DNA of 47,847 bases from Bacillota bacterium (GTDB taxonomy: Bacteria; Bacillota_I; Bacilli_A; ML615J-28; CAG-698): contig JAEYQM010000085.1 of NCBI GenBank assembly GCA_023410025.1, positions 1 to 47,847 of the forward strand, read 5' to 3'. The position numbers were made by a program, and so were the translations under genes. Positions 34,259-43,485 of this stretch are shown here, piece by piece. The notes below the pieces were generated by a model. It was not told the DNA's origin, ran no database searches, and saw nothing but the letters and a program-made list of their open reading frames with translations. Within the stretch, counting starts at the first letter, position 1; every line of letters starts with the position of its first letter.

Positions 34259-37243
34259 TTAACTCCTACCTTCGTCAGATACACCCAAACCGAATTCAGC
34301 GCGTTTACGGTCTAACTCACGATTTATGGTAATAATCTTTGATTCAAATGTATCTCTTGGATTTAAGTTACCATTTACAACTTGACGGAACGCATTTTCC
34401 AAATTACGTCCTGTATAATATCCACCTGGAACTTCTGGAACACCAACAGTAACTTCCCATTGATCAAGTAATACTTCTTGTTCAGCAACTGTCCAAGCTA
34501 ATTGCTTAAATGCTTCAATATTAGCTGTAGGATGACGAGCAGCAGATCCTAAGATAGCTTCAATTTCTCTAGCATATCCAACTTGTGTATCTGCAGATAC
34601 CCACCACTTCATAAACTTCCATGCTTGTTCAGCAACTTCAGTATTTTCCATCATTACAACTGATGTACCACTGGCAGCACCAGAGTGATCAATTGTGTTA
34701 TCAGCTTGTTGTGTTCCTGGAATTACAGCAAATTTCCATTTACCTCTAATTTCCGGAGCAGAAACAGCTAATGTGTTATATGTATCGTATGATGCAATAC
34801 CGATTGGCATTTCACCACTTCTAAATCTATTGATGAATGTGTTTCCTGTAATACTTAATGAGAAACTGTATGAAGTATAGAAATCACACCAGAATTCAAA
34901 TGCTGACATTCCTTCTTCTGAATCAAAGTTAGTTTCCATATATTCTTGACCTAAAGAATTAATCTTTGTTCGGTAGAATGATCCACCTGTTTGATATAAT
35001 CTTGAAGCAAATATTTGGTTAACAACGCTTGATGCACCAACTGTATTAAGTGGTAGATAGAATTGTAAGTTTTGAATTTGTAATTCAGGAATAAAGTTAA
35101 TTACATCAGTCCATGTTTGAGGAACTGTCCAACCTTGTTCTTCAAATATATCTGTTCTATAGAACATCATTAAGAATGTTTGTGTATTTGGTAAACCATA
35201 ATATTTACCATCATATTCATAAGGAACCATTGCACTATCTTGGAACCAAGATTTTACTTCTTCAAATCCTTCAAATTGAGAAACATCTTTAATTGCTCCA
35301 CGAGTTGCATAGTTGATTGGTAGACCATTGTCGGCGTTGATTGCAACGTCTGGTCCTCTACCAGCAAGAGTAGCTGTTAATAATGTATCTGGCGATACAA
35401 CTTTTAAGTCAATATTAATATCTTTATTATTTGGACCAAATGATGAGTCAATTAATGTACGGATGGCATTTGCTTGTTCACGACCAGCAGTTGCACTTGT
35501 TAAGAACCATACTTCAACTGTATCTTTTCCTTGGTTTTCTTTTGTTACACCAATGCTTGAGTAATCAAAATAGAATGATCTAACAAAGGCTTTAATACCA
35601 AACCATGTGTCTTTAAAGAAGTTTGGATTTGCTTTTGGTAAACTATAATCTGCACTATGAACCATGAAATAATCGATTGTAAGTGGTTGACTACTTACTG
35701 TAATAATCCATGTTCCTAATGAAGAAATGTTGTCACTAAAGTTACGAAGATTTTGTTGAATCATTCTTGGCTTCTTAACAAATTTTCTTAATTGAATAGC
35801 CATTGTTTCAAGGCTGGCACTTTCGCTACTCTTTTCACCACTAATTTCAGTAATTTTTTTAGAAACAGCAACTAATTCATCTGCTGCTTGATCAAATGAC
35901 TCTAATAGATTAGGGATTTTTTCTTGTAAACGATAGTCAATATACTTATCTGGGTTTGCTCCAGTAATTGATATTATCTTACGATATAGAGCTGTTAAAT
36001 CATCAATAATTTCATTTACACGATTGATTTCTTGACCAAAATCACCAAGTGTTGCTTCTAAAGTTATTGTATGATGTCCTTTTGTTAGATAGAAATCAAA
36101 TGCTTCTTCGTCAGTTCCTAATGTAACAATTCTCCAATCAGTACTATAAACGAACTTAGCATTTTGAGCTTCAGCAAATGGAATAACTCCGTCAATATAT
36201 ACCTTTCTTGTTGAGAACAGACCACGGTTTTCACTTTGTTTTGCTCTTAAAGAAATGTTATAAAGTCCTGTTTCCGGAACATCAAATTCCCAAGTAATCC
36301 AATCTCCTGGTGTAGTCCATTTACTTCCACCGATTGTATTTAAAATTGTTTTAACAGGATCAGCAGGCGATGTATAAGCACTTGTACGATCACTAATTCC
36401 ATAAATTGTTGATGATGAACGAACTGTTGAGTCTTCACCTTCAATAATGTTTTTACCATTTTCATCAGTAGCTGTAATTTTACCAGTTACTTTTTTATAA
36501 CCATTTGCTTCATATTCTGCTTTAACTTCTTCATATGACTTATATTCTTTTTTAGAAGAAATAATAACATTGAAAATTGCCATTGGTTCACGGACTGATT
36601 CAATTGTTAATTCGTTGTTTCCTTCTTCAAAGTAAACTAAGAATGGTTCATTGATATAACCTACTTGGTCTCTAATACTTTGAGTACGACGTTGTGCGTA
36701 TTCAATTTGAATAGGTCTAATTTCATTTCCAACGATGTCGACGATTTTTTCGCCACCATCACCCCAAATACGTTGGAAGCTAACATTGTTTAAATTTGAA
36801 TATGGTACTTCACCATTGACTAAAATCTTTCTTTCAATGTTTGAACCACCACCCGATACTGGGATGTAATCTAAACTAATATTATAAAGGCCAGATTCTT
36901 CAACATAAAATTTCCATGTAACGGATCCATTTGCAGTTGTAACTAAAGCTGCATCACCGCTATAGCTATCCTCATAGAAGTCTTCACCTTTGCTTTTATA
37001 ATTTACTCCACTAATTACTATATCATCAACTTTTGGAGAAATTGCACCTTCAAAACTATCTAAATATTCTTTATATTCTCCGGTAGCAGAAACTGCTTGC
37101 GGTGCTGTAGAACCAGATAGAACTCGATCACTGCCATAGCTATCTACTATTACGTAAGTAAATAACCCTCCAAGAGCAACGATTAATACCCACAACAGTA
37201 CTTTTTTTACCATTTGTGTCGTAATTTTAATTTTACGCTTCAT
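34259..37243 (-). CDS. Large ABC solute-binding protein with two carbohydrate-binding-like modules
   Basis: A membrane helix at residues ~13-35 lacks a lipobox Cys, so this receptor is anchored by an uncleaved or ordinary signal. Residues ~75-230 and ~260-400 are two jelly-roll modules of CBM6-like look; both show W-x-F/W-E-F ... S/T-G-L-Y-N-I-S-L and a G-x-x-x-I/L-T-I/L-E ending. A helical segment (~405-510) precedes the family 1 solute-binding domain (~575-960, with D-V-A-I-N-A-D-N-G-L-P and Y-D-G-K-Y-Y-G-L-P-N-T-Q-T). The ~994 residues are over twice the usual SBP. AGGAGG precedes the ATG, which overlaps the GH20 gene by 11 bp. It would bind long glycan by its modules and feed permease pair 1. 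Confidence 0.85.
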   Translation of the reverse strand: MKRKIKITTQMVKKVLLWVLIVALGGLFTYVIVDSYGSDRVLSGSTAPQAVSATGEYKEYLDSFEGAISPKVDDIVISGVNYKSKGEDFYEDSYSGDAALVTTANGSVTWKFYVEESGLYNISLDYIPVSGGGSNIERKILVNGEVPYSNLNNVSFQRIWGDGGEKIVDIVGNEIRPIQIEYAQRRTQSIRDQVGYINEPFLVYFEEGNNELTIESVREPMAIFNVIISSKKEYKSYEEVKAEYEANGYKKVTGKITATDENGKNIIEGEDSTVRSSSTIYGISDRTSAYTSPADPVKTILNTIGGSKWTTPGDWITWEFDVPETGLYNISLRAKQSENRGLFSTRKVYIDGVIPFAEAQNAKFVYSTDWRIVTLGTDEEAFDFYLTKGHHTITLEATLGDFGQEINRVNEIIDDLTALYRKIISITGANPDKYIDYRLQEKIPNLLESFDQAADELVAVSKKITEISGEKSSESASLETMAIQLRKFVKKPRMIQQNLRNFSDNISSLGTWIITVSSQPLTIDYFMVHSADYSLPKANPNFFKDTWFGIKAFVRSFYFDYSSIGVTKENQGKDTVEVWFLTSATAGREQANAIRTLIDSSFGPNNKDINIDLKVVSPDTLLTATLAGRGPDVAINADNGLPINYATRGAIKDVSQFEGFEEVKSWFQDSAMVPYEYDGKYYGLPNTQTFLMMFYRTDIFEEQGWTVPQTWTDVINFIPELQIQNLQFYLPLNTVGASSVVNQIFASRLYQTGGSFYRTKINSLGQEYMETNFDSEEGMSAFEFWCDFYTSYSFSLSITGNTFINRFRSGEMPIGIASYDTYNTLAVSAPEIRGKWKFAVIPGTQQADNTIDHSGAASGTSVVMMENTEVAEQAWKFMKWWVSADTQVGYAREIEAILGSAARHPTANIEAFKQLAWTVAEQEVLLDQWEVTVGVPEVPGGYYTGRNLENAFRQVVNGNLNPRDTFESKIITINRELDRKRAEFGLGVSDEGRS

Positions 37244-39068
37244 ACATTCCTCCTAGTAAAATTTTTGTAAACTCGATAAATCTATTGATGTAGCCAACAC
37301 TATTTTCAAGAGCGCTAACTTTATTTCTTTGCATCCATAAAGTTCTAAGCCCTGTAGTAAGGCTATCTTGTGAAGCAATAACTTCTTCAAGCAACTTAAT
37401 TCTGTACTCTTTGTTAAGAGTTTCATTCAACGAATGATTAACTTTTAAAAACGTTCTAATAAAACTAATTGATTGTTTTATTTCTTCTTTAACTAAATTC
37501 TCAACATTTGACAAATTCAATTCTTTTATCTTTTGATCAAAAAAATCATTAATTATTTGGTATTTTTCAACACTTAAGATTTTATCTTGCATCTTTGATT
37601 TAAAATAACCAATTTTATCTTCTTGTTTCATTGAATGATGTGCCCAAAGCAAACAGTGGAATGCATGAGTTCCATTTCCAACATAGCTATTTTCAAAACG
37701 ATAATAATTACCTAAGTCTAATAAAAGGTCAGCAATTATTTCTTTCGAATCTTTAAATATGTATCTGTTAACGTAATGTTTTAAGTAGTTATAAACACTG
37801 CTATCACAACGATAACTCATTAAACCAGCAAAACATAGTGGAACAATTGATGTGTTTAAAAATTGTAAATGCCCAAAATCTCCCCAGTCAGTAAGAAGCA
37901 ATCCTTCCCCACCGTAAAGTTTTGTATAAATACAAGCATTATAAATTGTTCCTAAGGCGTCATTAGTACGACCTAGGAAACTACACCAACTAGATGTTCC
38001 TGGAGCCGCAATAAACTTAATATTAGCTTCCTTTAATTTTAATAAGTTTTTATCAAATGGATAAGCTAAATCATAACCCCAATCAACAAAAATCATATCT
38101 TTTGGAATACGATGTAATGCTTCTGGATGGTTAATTAATACGTCTCCCCAAATTAATGGCGTTTTATTATATTTTTTAATTTCATCATAAGCTTTGATTG
38201 TATAATCTAAATATACATTAGCTAAGCCTTCTTTTTCACAAGCTTCTTTTGATTTACCTTTTCCAAGTTCAAAAGGTTCATCAAAGTTCATATTGAAGTA
38301 TTTGCTGTTTGCGTAAGGTAGCATATCAGCATACATCTTTTTAACTAGTTCTAATGATTTAGGATCAAGAGGATTTAATGTTGATGGATTTCTATGAGCG
38401 CCCCACAAGAAAATACCCTCAGGAGATTCTGCTAAATCTTTAAACTCATCTAAAGCTAACCAATCTGCCATATGACCAAAACCATTTTGGTTAGGAACTA
38501 AATCAATCATTTGACTGTTAGCATATTTTTCAATTTCTTGATATTCTTCGATAGTAATATAACCATCATCTTGAAGATATTGTTTAAAACTCTTGTATTC
38601 AAAACTAAATCCTTCAACGTATAACTCTAAATGATTCATCTTTAAATCACTCATAATGTCAATTACGTATTTAATAGTTTCAACAGTTGGTACTTTATTA
38701 CGGCTAATGTCAAGCATAAACCCACGAGTTTTCAAATCAGGTCGATCATAAACATATCCACATATCATATTTGGTTTGTAAATTTGTTTTAGTGTTTTTA
38801 CAGCATAAAAGAAACCAGCCTCATCACTTGCATAGATGTTAATTCCTTGTTCAGAAACTTCTAATTCGTACGCTTGATGATCCAATTCCTTTTTTAGAGA
38901 GAACTTGATATTACTGTCATCATAATTACCAACTTTAAAGTTGAATATTTGCTTTAATTGGTTAAAAACGTTTTCTGTTTTTTCTTCAAAAAATACAATA
39001 TTCTCTTTCAGAGATAAATTGCCATCTTGTTTTTTTACAACAAGGGGTTTTGGATAAATTATATACAT
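37233..39068 (-). CDS. Cytosolic GH20-like beta-N-acetylhexosaminidase
   Basis: An N-terminal GH20b-like domain (residues ~1-105, ending F-Y-A-V-K-T-L-K-Q-I) is followed by the barrel: R-G-F-M-L-D-I-S-R near 115, V-P-N-Q-N-G-F-G-H-M near 191, and the catalytic Asp-Glu pair D263-E264 in N-F-D-E-P. A helical C-terminal part follows from ~440. I start at the ATG at 39068 with GGAG upstream; the longer reading from 39131 would cross the -10 box. There is no signal peptide, so it hydrolyses terminal GlcNAc from imported oligomers. It is the first gene of the large transport operon, with a strong promoter. The second half deviates from well-studied GH20 enzymes, so substrate range is uncertain. Confidence 0.82.
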   Translation of the reverse strand: MYIIYPKPLVVKKQDGNLSLKENIVFFEEKTENVFNQLKQIFNFKVGNYDDSNIKFSLKKELDHQAYELEVSEQGINIYASDEAGFFYAVKTLKQIYKPNMICGYVYDRPDLKTRGFMLDISRNKVPTVETIKYVIDIMSDLKMNHLELYVEGFSFEYKSFKQYLQDDGYITIEEYQEIEKYANSQMIDLVPNQNGFGHMADWLALDEFKDLAESPEGIFLWGAHRNPSTLNPLDPKSLELVKKMYADMLPYANSKYFNMNFDEPFELGKGKSKEACEKEGLANVYLDYTIKAYDEIKKYNKTPLIWGDVLINHPEALHRIPKDMIFVDWGYDLAYPFDKNLLKLKEANIKFIAAPGTSSWCSFLGRTNDALGTIYNACIYTKLYGGEGLLLTDWGDFGHLQFLNTSIVPLCFAGLMSYRCDSSVYNYLKHYVNRYIFKDSKEIIADLLLDLGNYYRFENSYVGNGTHAFHCLLWAHHSMKQEDKIGYFKSKMQDKILSVEKYQIINDFFDQKIKELNLSNVENLVKEEIKQSISFIRTFLKVNHSLNETLNKEYRIKLLEEVIASQDSLTTGLRTLWMQRNKVSALENSVGYINRFIEFTKILLGGMYEA

Positions 39069-39122
39069 ACTTTTTTCTCCGTCTTTGAGTATTTGCAGAA
39101 AAATCCACAATAATGTAAGTAT

Positions 39123-39151
39123 ATTATACATTATAAATGATGTTTTTTCAA
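39123..39151 (-). promoter_or_regulatory. Promoter of the GH20-transporter-nagZ-nagB operon
   Basis: Minus-strand TTGAAA (39146-39151) and TATAAT (39123-39128) have 17-bp spacing. No clear cre site is visible beside it. Nothing else but the terminator at 39287 lies in 39152-39326. Confidence 0.7.
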
Positions 39152-39286
39152 GGAAAAATTGTAATTATAATTGCTATATTTAAGAAAAAGATAAGAAAAA
39201 ATTTAAATAATAAACTTTAGTTTGTTAATTGAAAATAAAATATTTGTTTAAAAAGGGTTATATTAATGAAAATTTCCTATTATTAA

Positions 39287-39320
39287 AAGAGGGTATTACC
39301 CTTTAAGATAATACCCTCTT
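39287..39320 (-). terminator. Terminator of the small membrane protein gene
   Basis: A perfect 12-bp stem (39287-39298 with 39309-39320) has a 10-nt loop. A T-rich stretch follows on the minus strand. Confidence 0.75.
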
Positions 39321-39326
39321 CTTAAT

Positions 39327-39524
39327 TTAACATCTTCTGTCATTATTATTTGAAATACTAACAGCAATAAGAATTGTTGCAATTATAATAATAATTATAA
39401 AAATTATTAACATAACAACTGCAAATATTGGAAGAGTAATAATTGTTAGTAATGCTAAAATTGAAGCAACAAGTCCAATAATACCAAGTATAAGCAAAGC
39501 TACGAAGAACATAGTTTTACGCAT
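39327..39524 (-). CDS. Small two-helix membrane protein
   Basis: A 65-residue protein of almost pure hydrophobic sequence, with two helices split near an L-P and a run of isoleucines, ending S-N-N-N-D-R-R-C. I take the ATG at 39524 because AGGAGGTGA lies exactly before it; an upstream ATG has no SD. It has its own terminator and stands alone between two salvage operons. I do not recognise the family. Confidence 0.6.
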   Translation of the reverse strand: MRKTMFFVALLILGIIGLVASILALLTIITLPIFAVVMLIIFIIIIIIATILIAVSISNNNDRRC

Positions 39525-39637
39525 AAATTCACCTCCTTCGACGAGTAAGTGAATCAATACACGGCTTAATTATCATCACCATATAATATGCATATTATAT
39601 AAAATATTAAGGGCTTAAATATAAATACATAAAAGAA

Positions 39638-39662
39638 AACTGCTTTTCGATGAAAAGCAGTT
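39638..39662 (-). terminator. Terminator of the dusB-queH operon
   Basis: A perfect 11-bp stem (39638-39648 with 39652-39662) has a 3-nt loop and a T-rich tail on the minus strand, 12 bases after the queH stop. Confidence 0.75.
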
Positions 39663-39674
39663 AATGTGTTATAA

Positions 39675-40274
39675 TTATTTTTGTTTTTTTATTGAATCTT
39701 CGAGTGAGAATTCACAACCACAATAATCCTGTCTATAGATTTCATATTGTGCACATAAGATAATTGATTTTTTATATCCTTCATTCTTTTTAAAGTTTGA
39801 ATATAAAAATTTTACACCATATTGATTAGCATATTTTTGACCAATTTCATTGATAGAATTGCTATTCTTATATGGGCTAATTGATAAAGTAGTACTATAG
39901 TAATCAAAGTTATGTTCTTTAGCATACTTAGCAGATTTTTCAAGTCTAAAATCATAACAATTATAACATCTTTTACTTCCTTCCGGAAGATGCTCATAAC
40001 CTTTTATAGCACTATAATATTCATTGGGATTATAATATTCTTTAACAATTTTATATTTTCCAAGTTTTTCAAACTCATCATATCTTATATCGAATTCTTC
40101 TTTAGGATAGATATTAGGGTTATAGTAATAGATTGTTAAATCGAAATGATCATTTAGTAATTCTAATACGTAAGAACTACAAGGAGCACAACAAGCATGT
40201 AACAACAATGTTGGTTTTTCCTCGTGTTTTTTACTTATAAAATCTTTAAATTTTTCTAATGTATCTATTACCAT
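39675..40274 (-). CDS. queH: Epoxyqueuosine reductase QueH
   Basis: QueH (DUF208) makes the last step of queuosine synthesis in tRNA, reducing epoxyqueuosine with an Fe-S cluster. The family marks are H-A-C-C-A-P-C-S-S near residue 26, Y-N-P-N-I-Y-P near 51, R-C-Y-N-C-Y-D-F-R-L near 102, S-P-Y-K-N near 132 and the terminal D-Y-C-G-C-E-F-S. The 199 residues are full length. It is the last gene of the third operon, 12 bp behind the GHL10 gene, even though its function is tRNA modification. Confidence 0.93.
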   Translation of the reverse strand: MVIDTLEKFKDFISKKHEEKPTLLLHACCAPCSSYVLELLNDHFDLTIYYYNPNIYPKEEFDIRYDEFEKLGKYKIVKEYYNPNEYYSAIKGYEHLPEGSKRCYNCYDFRLEKSAKYAKEHNFDYYSTTLSISPYKNSNSINEIGQKYANQYGVKFLYSNFKKNEGYKKSIILCAQYEIYRQDYCGCEFSLEDSIKKQK

Positions 40275-40286
40275 TTTAATCCCTTC

Positions 40287-41591
40287 TTATAATGGTTTTA
40301 CATCCTTTGTCCATACTCTCTTTAGTTTTTCTCTTGCTTCAACTAAAGCAGGAACATCAGTTTTTACTAAATCACGATATGTAAAGAATATAGTACCATC
40401 TATGTTATTTTTTGTACTATTGTATCTTAATTGGTTGATAATTTCTTCACTATTACTCCAATTTCCTGTTTGTGCATAGCGATATAATCCTTGACCAATA
40501 TATAATTTAACTTTTGTCTTTTCACATGCGTCAACCCACCAATCAACTAAGTCGGCATATTTTACTCTTTCAATTTCTTCATTTGTTTCTTTACTTATGA
40601 TGTAGTTATCAAATTCGAAATATACTTGAGGAACGACATAATCAATCCAACCTTTTTCCATCCATAAATAGATATCAGCATATAAACCATCATATCCTTG
40701 CAAGCATGAAAAATGATTATTTGATCCGTTTGGCCATCCACCAACTCTGCCATTTTTCTTGAATTGTTCTTCATTTGTACGGTAAATTCCAAATGGGCTA
40801 ATTCCAAATTCAACATGTTTATCAAGAGTTTTTAGTTTATCACTAATCATCTTAATCATTTTATTAACATTGTTTCTTCTAAAATCTTCTAAACTTAATT
40901 CAGGATTTAATTTTTGATGTTTTTCTTCTTCAAGTGGGTCAACTATTTTTTCATATGGATAGAAATAGTCATCAATATGAACAGCTTTTACATCATATTT
41001 TCTTGCAATTTCTAAGATTGAATCACTAACAAATTCTTGAACTTCAACGCTAGCCGGGTCAAAAATAACTTTGTCAAGTTCGGTTGGAATTACTAAATCT
41101 GGTCTTTTTCTTGCAAAGTTCTTTTCGCTTAATGAATTTAGGAATTCATCTTTTGTCATATTTAATTCCGAAAATTTCAAATTACTAATGCGATAAGGGT
41201 TTACCCATGCATGAACTTCAATATTAACCTTTTTAGCTTGTTCAATGAACCATCCTAATACATCAAAGCCAGGATATTTATCTTCAGTTCCCGTAATGAA
41301 ACGGCTCCATGGATTTAATTCCGATTCATAGAATGCATCATTTGTTGGTCTTACTTGGAAGATAACAGTATTCATGTTATATTCTTTAACCTTATTAATT
41401 ACACCAAGTAAATATTCTTTGAAACTTTCCGCATCCTTCATTACATCAAAATCAATGTTGGCAACAGTTGAAAACCATACACCCCTAGTTTCTTTAGCTT
41501 TTTCTGTAAACACTTCTGGGACCATTACACATTTGTCTGTATCAAAATATGTAACGTATCCTCCTCTAATAAAACGTTCAACTTTCTTCAT
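40287..41591 (-). CDS. GHL10-family glycoside hydrolase (YngK/DigH-like), cytosolic
   Basis: The 434 residues match the glycosyl hydrolase-like 10 family: T-R-G-V-W-F-S-T-V near residue 35, N-T-V-I-F-Q-V-R-P-T-N-D-A-F-Y near 74, W-S-R-F-I-T-G, H-A-W-V-N-P-Y-R near 132, F-D-P-A-S-V-E-V-Q, H-I-D-D-Y-F-Y-P and G-I-S-P-F-G-I. The E. coli relative DigH (YddW) digests peptidoglycan glycan strands stripped of peptides, which suits the surrounding genes. Unlike DigH it has no signal peptide, so it would cut imported glycan. It overlaps ldcA by 14 bp. The bond cleaved cannot be deduced here. Confidence 0.85.
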   Translation of the reverse strand: MKKVERFIRGGYVTYFDTDKCVMVPEVFTEKAKETRGVWFSTVANIDFDVMKDAESFKEYLLGVINKVKEYNMNTVIFQVRPTNDAFYESELNPWSRFITGTEDKYPGFDVLGWFIEQAKKVNIEVHAWVNPYRISNLKFSELNMTKDEFLNSLSEKNFARKRPDLVIPTELDKVIFDPASVEVQEFVSDSILEIARKYDVKAVHIDDYFYPYEKIVDPLEEEKHQKLNPELSLEDFRRNNVNKMIKMISDKLKTLDKHVEFGISPFGIYRTNEEQFKKNGRVGGWPNGSNNHFSCLQGYDGLYADIYLWMEKGWIDYVVPQVYFEFDNYIISKETNEEIERVKYADLVDWWVDACEKTKVKLYIGQGLYRYAQTGNWSNSEEIINQLRYNSTKNNIDGTIFFTYRDLVKTDVPALVEAREKLKRVWTKDVKPL

Positions 41592-42510
41592 TATATATAT
41601 CCTCTAATATTTTTATTTGTTTTTTATCTGCGTCTAATCTTACTTTCACACCTATAGGTAAATTAATAAATGGAAATTCATGACCTGATGCAAAATGGGT
41701 AAGAACAGGAATTTCCATGTTCTTAAAATATTGTTCTATTATTTCTTCATATGTGAAGCTTTCTGTGTCTCCAACGCAGTTTGTGAAGTGACCAAGAACA
41801 ATTCCTTTGGCCTTATCCAGCTTACCAGAAAGTCTAAGTTGCGCAAACATTCTATCAATACTATATGGTTCTTCGTCAACTTCTTCAATAAAAACTATTT
41901 TATTAGTAAAGTCTACATCATATGGTGTACCAACCAAGTTAACTATTAAGCTTAGGTTTCCACCTACTAGTACCCCTTCACTTACACCACCAACTAAAGT
42001 TTTAGCCATATCATTTGGTGATTCTAAAATTCTATCTTTTGTGTTTTCAAATATTAATTTATTAAAGTCATCAATACTAAATTCATCAATATTTGGATTA
42101 CCTAAAAATATACCTACTAGACCATGAATGGTTGGAATACCCGTTTTTTGATAAATATTGTTTAATAAAACAGTAATATCACTAAATCCCATAAACAATT
42201 TAGGATTATTTTTTATTATTTCATAATCAATTTTATCAACAAATCGACTAGCTCCATATCCGCCTTTCATGCACATGATAGCTTTTACTTCACTATCAAG
42301 AAACATGTTTTCCAAGTCATCTTTTCTTGCTTCATCAGTTCCAGCTAAATATCCAAATTTATCTACACAAGTTTTTGAATATTTAAATTTAAAACCCATC
42401 TTCGTCAACTCTTCTTCAAGTTTTACAAGTCTTGGACTTGTCATATCAAATTTTGAAGATGGACATATAAATCCAATTACATCACCTGGTTTTAGTCTAT
42501 TTAATTTCAT
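41578..42510 (-). CDS. ldcA: LD-carboxypeptidase (S66 family)
   Basis: LdcA removes the terminal D-Ala from the tetrapeptide of cytosolic muropeptides. S66 features are G-F-I-C-P-S-S near the start, M-K-G-G-Y-G-A-S-R near residue 81, nucleophile Ser110 in M-G-F-S-D-I-T, I-E-E-V-D-E-E-P-Y-S-I-D-R-M near 210 with the catalytic Glu, and the His in A-S-G-H-E-F-P. The 310 residues are normal and there is no signal peptide. It overlaps the upstream GNAT by 4 bp. The neighbouring AmiE-like and dipeptidase genes place it in a stem-peptide pathway; the MccF branch of S66 is the alternative but fits the context less. Confidence 0.9.
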   Translation of the reverse strand: MKLNRLKPGDVIGFICPSSKFDMTSPRLVKLEEELTKMGFKFKYSKTCVDKFGYLAGTDEARKDDLENMFLDSEVKAIMCMKGGYGASRFVDKIDYEIIKNNPKLFMGFSDITVLLNNIYQKTGIPTIHGLVGIFLGNPNIDEFSIDDFNKLIFENTKDRILESPNDMAKTLVGGVSEGVLVGGNLSLIVNLVGTPYDVDFTNKIVFIEEVDEEPYSIDRMFAQLRLSGKLDKAKGIVLGHFTNCVGDTESFTYEEIIEQYFKNMEIPVLTHFASGHEFPFINLPIGVKVRLDADKKQIKILEDIYNEES

Positions 42511-43475
42511 TTTAAATCTTTACGCATTATTGCAAATGATTGAATAATATTTGAACCTGCATATAAGTAAATATTTCTAGCAAGATTATCGACACCAGTA
42601 AAATATGTCATATATTTAGCTCCAAATAATTTAGAATGATAGCATAGTTCACAGAATAATGCCTTTCCTAATCCGAATCCTTGATGATCTGGGTGTACAC
42701 CAATTCCCGCAAAGTATCCTCTACCACTTGCTTGTGGATACATTGGGCCAGTCCATCCTAAGATTTGTCCATCCTTTTCAACAATCAACATTGGATGTGG
42801 TTTTTCTAAACCTAAATTATTTTTAACTGCTTCATACCATCCTGGGTTCTTTAAAGCATCAAATAATTCTTTAAATCCTGTATGTTTTGTTTCATCATAT
42901 ATTGTTATTTTATAACCATGTGCTAAGTTTTCTTTTTCTTTGTCAACTACTTTTTGAGGCAACTTATAGTTTGTTACATCTAAGTAGAATCCGTCTAATT
43001 GACCATTTGTTATATAGCCATTGTTCATTAAGAAGAAATAATAATTTGTATTGTATGGAACTGCTGGAGCACCTGGATGATCGCATTTTGTTCCTGGGAT
43101 ATACCATTCAAGATTAATTGGACTTCCAAAATATAATCTTACAACAGTTTTTCCTCTTAATTTTAAATAACTTTCAAGTTCATTAAGGATCTTTTTTCCA
43201 TATCCTTTTCTTTGATGATCTTTATCAACAGCAATCATTGTAATAAAACCTGGCGCTGCATCATTTTTGTTATCAATGGCATGACCAAATGCAATTAACT
43301 TTTCTCCATCAAATAACAATTTGAATCCCTCTGCATCAAAGTAAGCATTATTTACAAATTTGTTTGTAAATGACTCAACAGTAAATGGTTTGTAAATTGT
43401 ATAACCAACTACTGAATCATTCCAAAGATTTACAATTGCCTCTACATGGCACTTTTCAAAATTCTTAATTTCCAT
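42507..43475 (-). CDS. Tandem-domain GNAT acetyltransferase
   Basis: The 322 residues hold two GNAT folds. The N-terminal copy has V-D-K-D-H-Q-R-K-G-Y-G-K-K-I-L near residue 84, and the C-terminal copy has V-H-P-D-H-Q-G-F-G-L-G-K-A-L near 257. A W-Y-I-P-G-T-K-C-D-H-P-G-A-P loop links them. It has the same overall design as the protein at 20994. AGGAG precedes its ATG, it overlaps ldcA by 4 bp and follows the AmiE-like gene by 10 bp. Its substrate is unknown; acetylation of a peptidoglycan-derived amine is only a guess from position. Confidence 0.83.
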   Translation of the reverse strand: MEIKNFEKCHVEAIVNLWNDSVVGYTIYKPFTVESFTNKFVNNAYFDAEGFKLLFDGEKLIAFGHAIDNKNDAAPGFITMIAVDKDHQRKGYGKKILNELESYLKLRGKTVVRLYFGSPINLEWYIPGTKCDHPGAPAVPYNTNYYFFLMNNGYITNGQLDGFYLDVTNYKLPQKVVDKEKENLAHGYKITIYDETKHTGFKELFDALKNPGWYEAVKNNLGLEKPHPMLIVEKDGQILGWTGPMYPQASGRGYFAGIGVHPDHQGFGLGKALFCELCYHSKLFGAKYMTYFTGVDNLARNIYLYAGSNIIQSFAIMRKDLK

Positions 43476-43485
43476 ACTTTCTCTC

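Noticed and set aside
39069..39131. Extended N-terminus of the GH20 protein that would look like a signal peptide
   Set aside because: The extra 21 residues are hydrophobic but their codons overlap the promoter -10 box, and the ATG at 39068 has a proper SD. The enzyme is therefore taken as cytosolic.
41807..42127. Plus-strand 106-codon open frame opposite ldcA
   Set aside because: No SD, no similarity to known proteins, and it lies antisense to a fully conserved S66 gene. The same holds for the other plus-strand frames between 1 and 47.7 kb.
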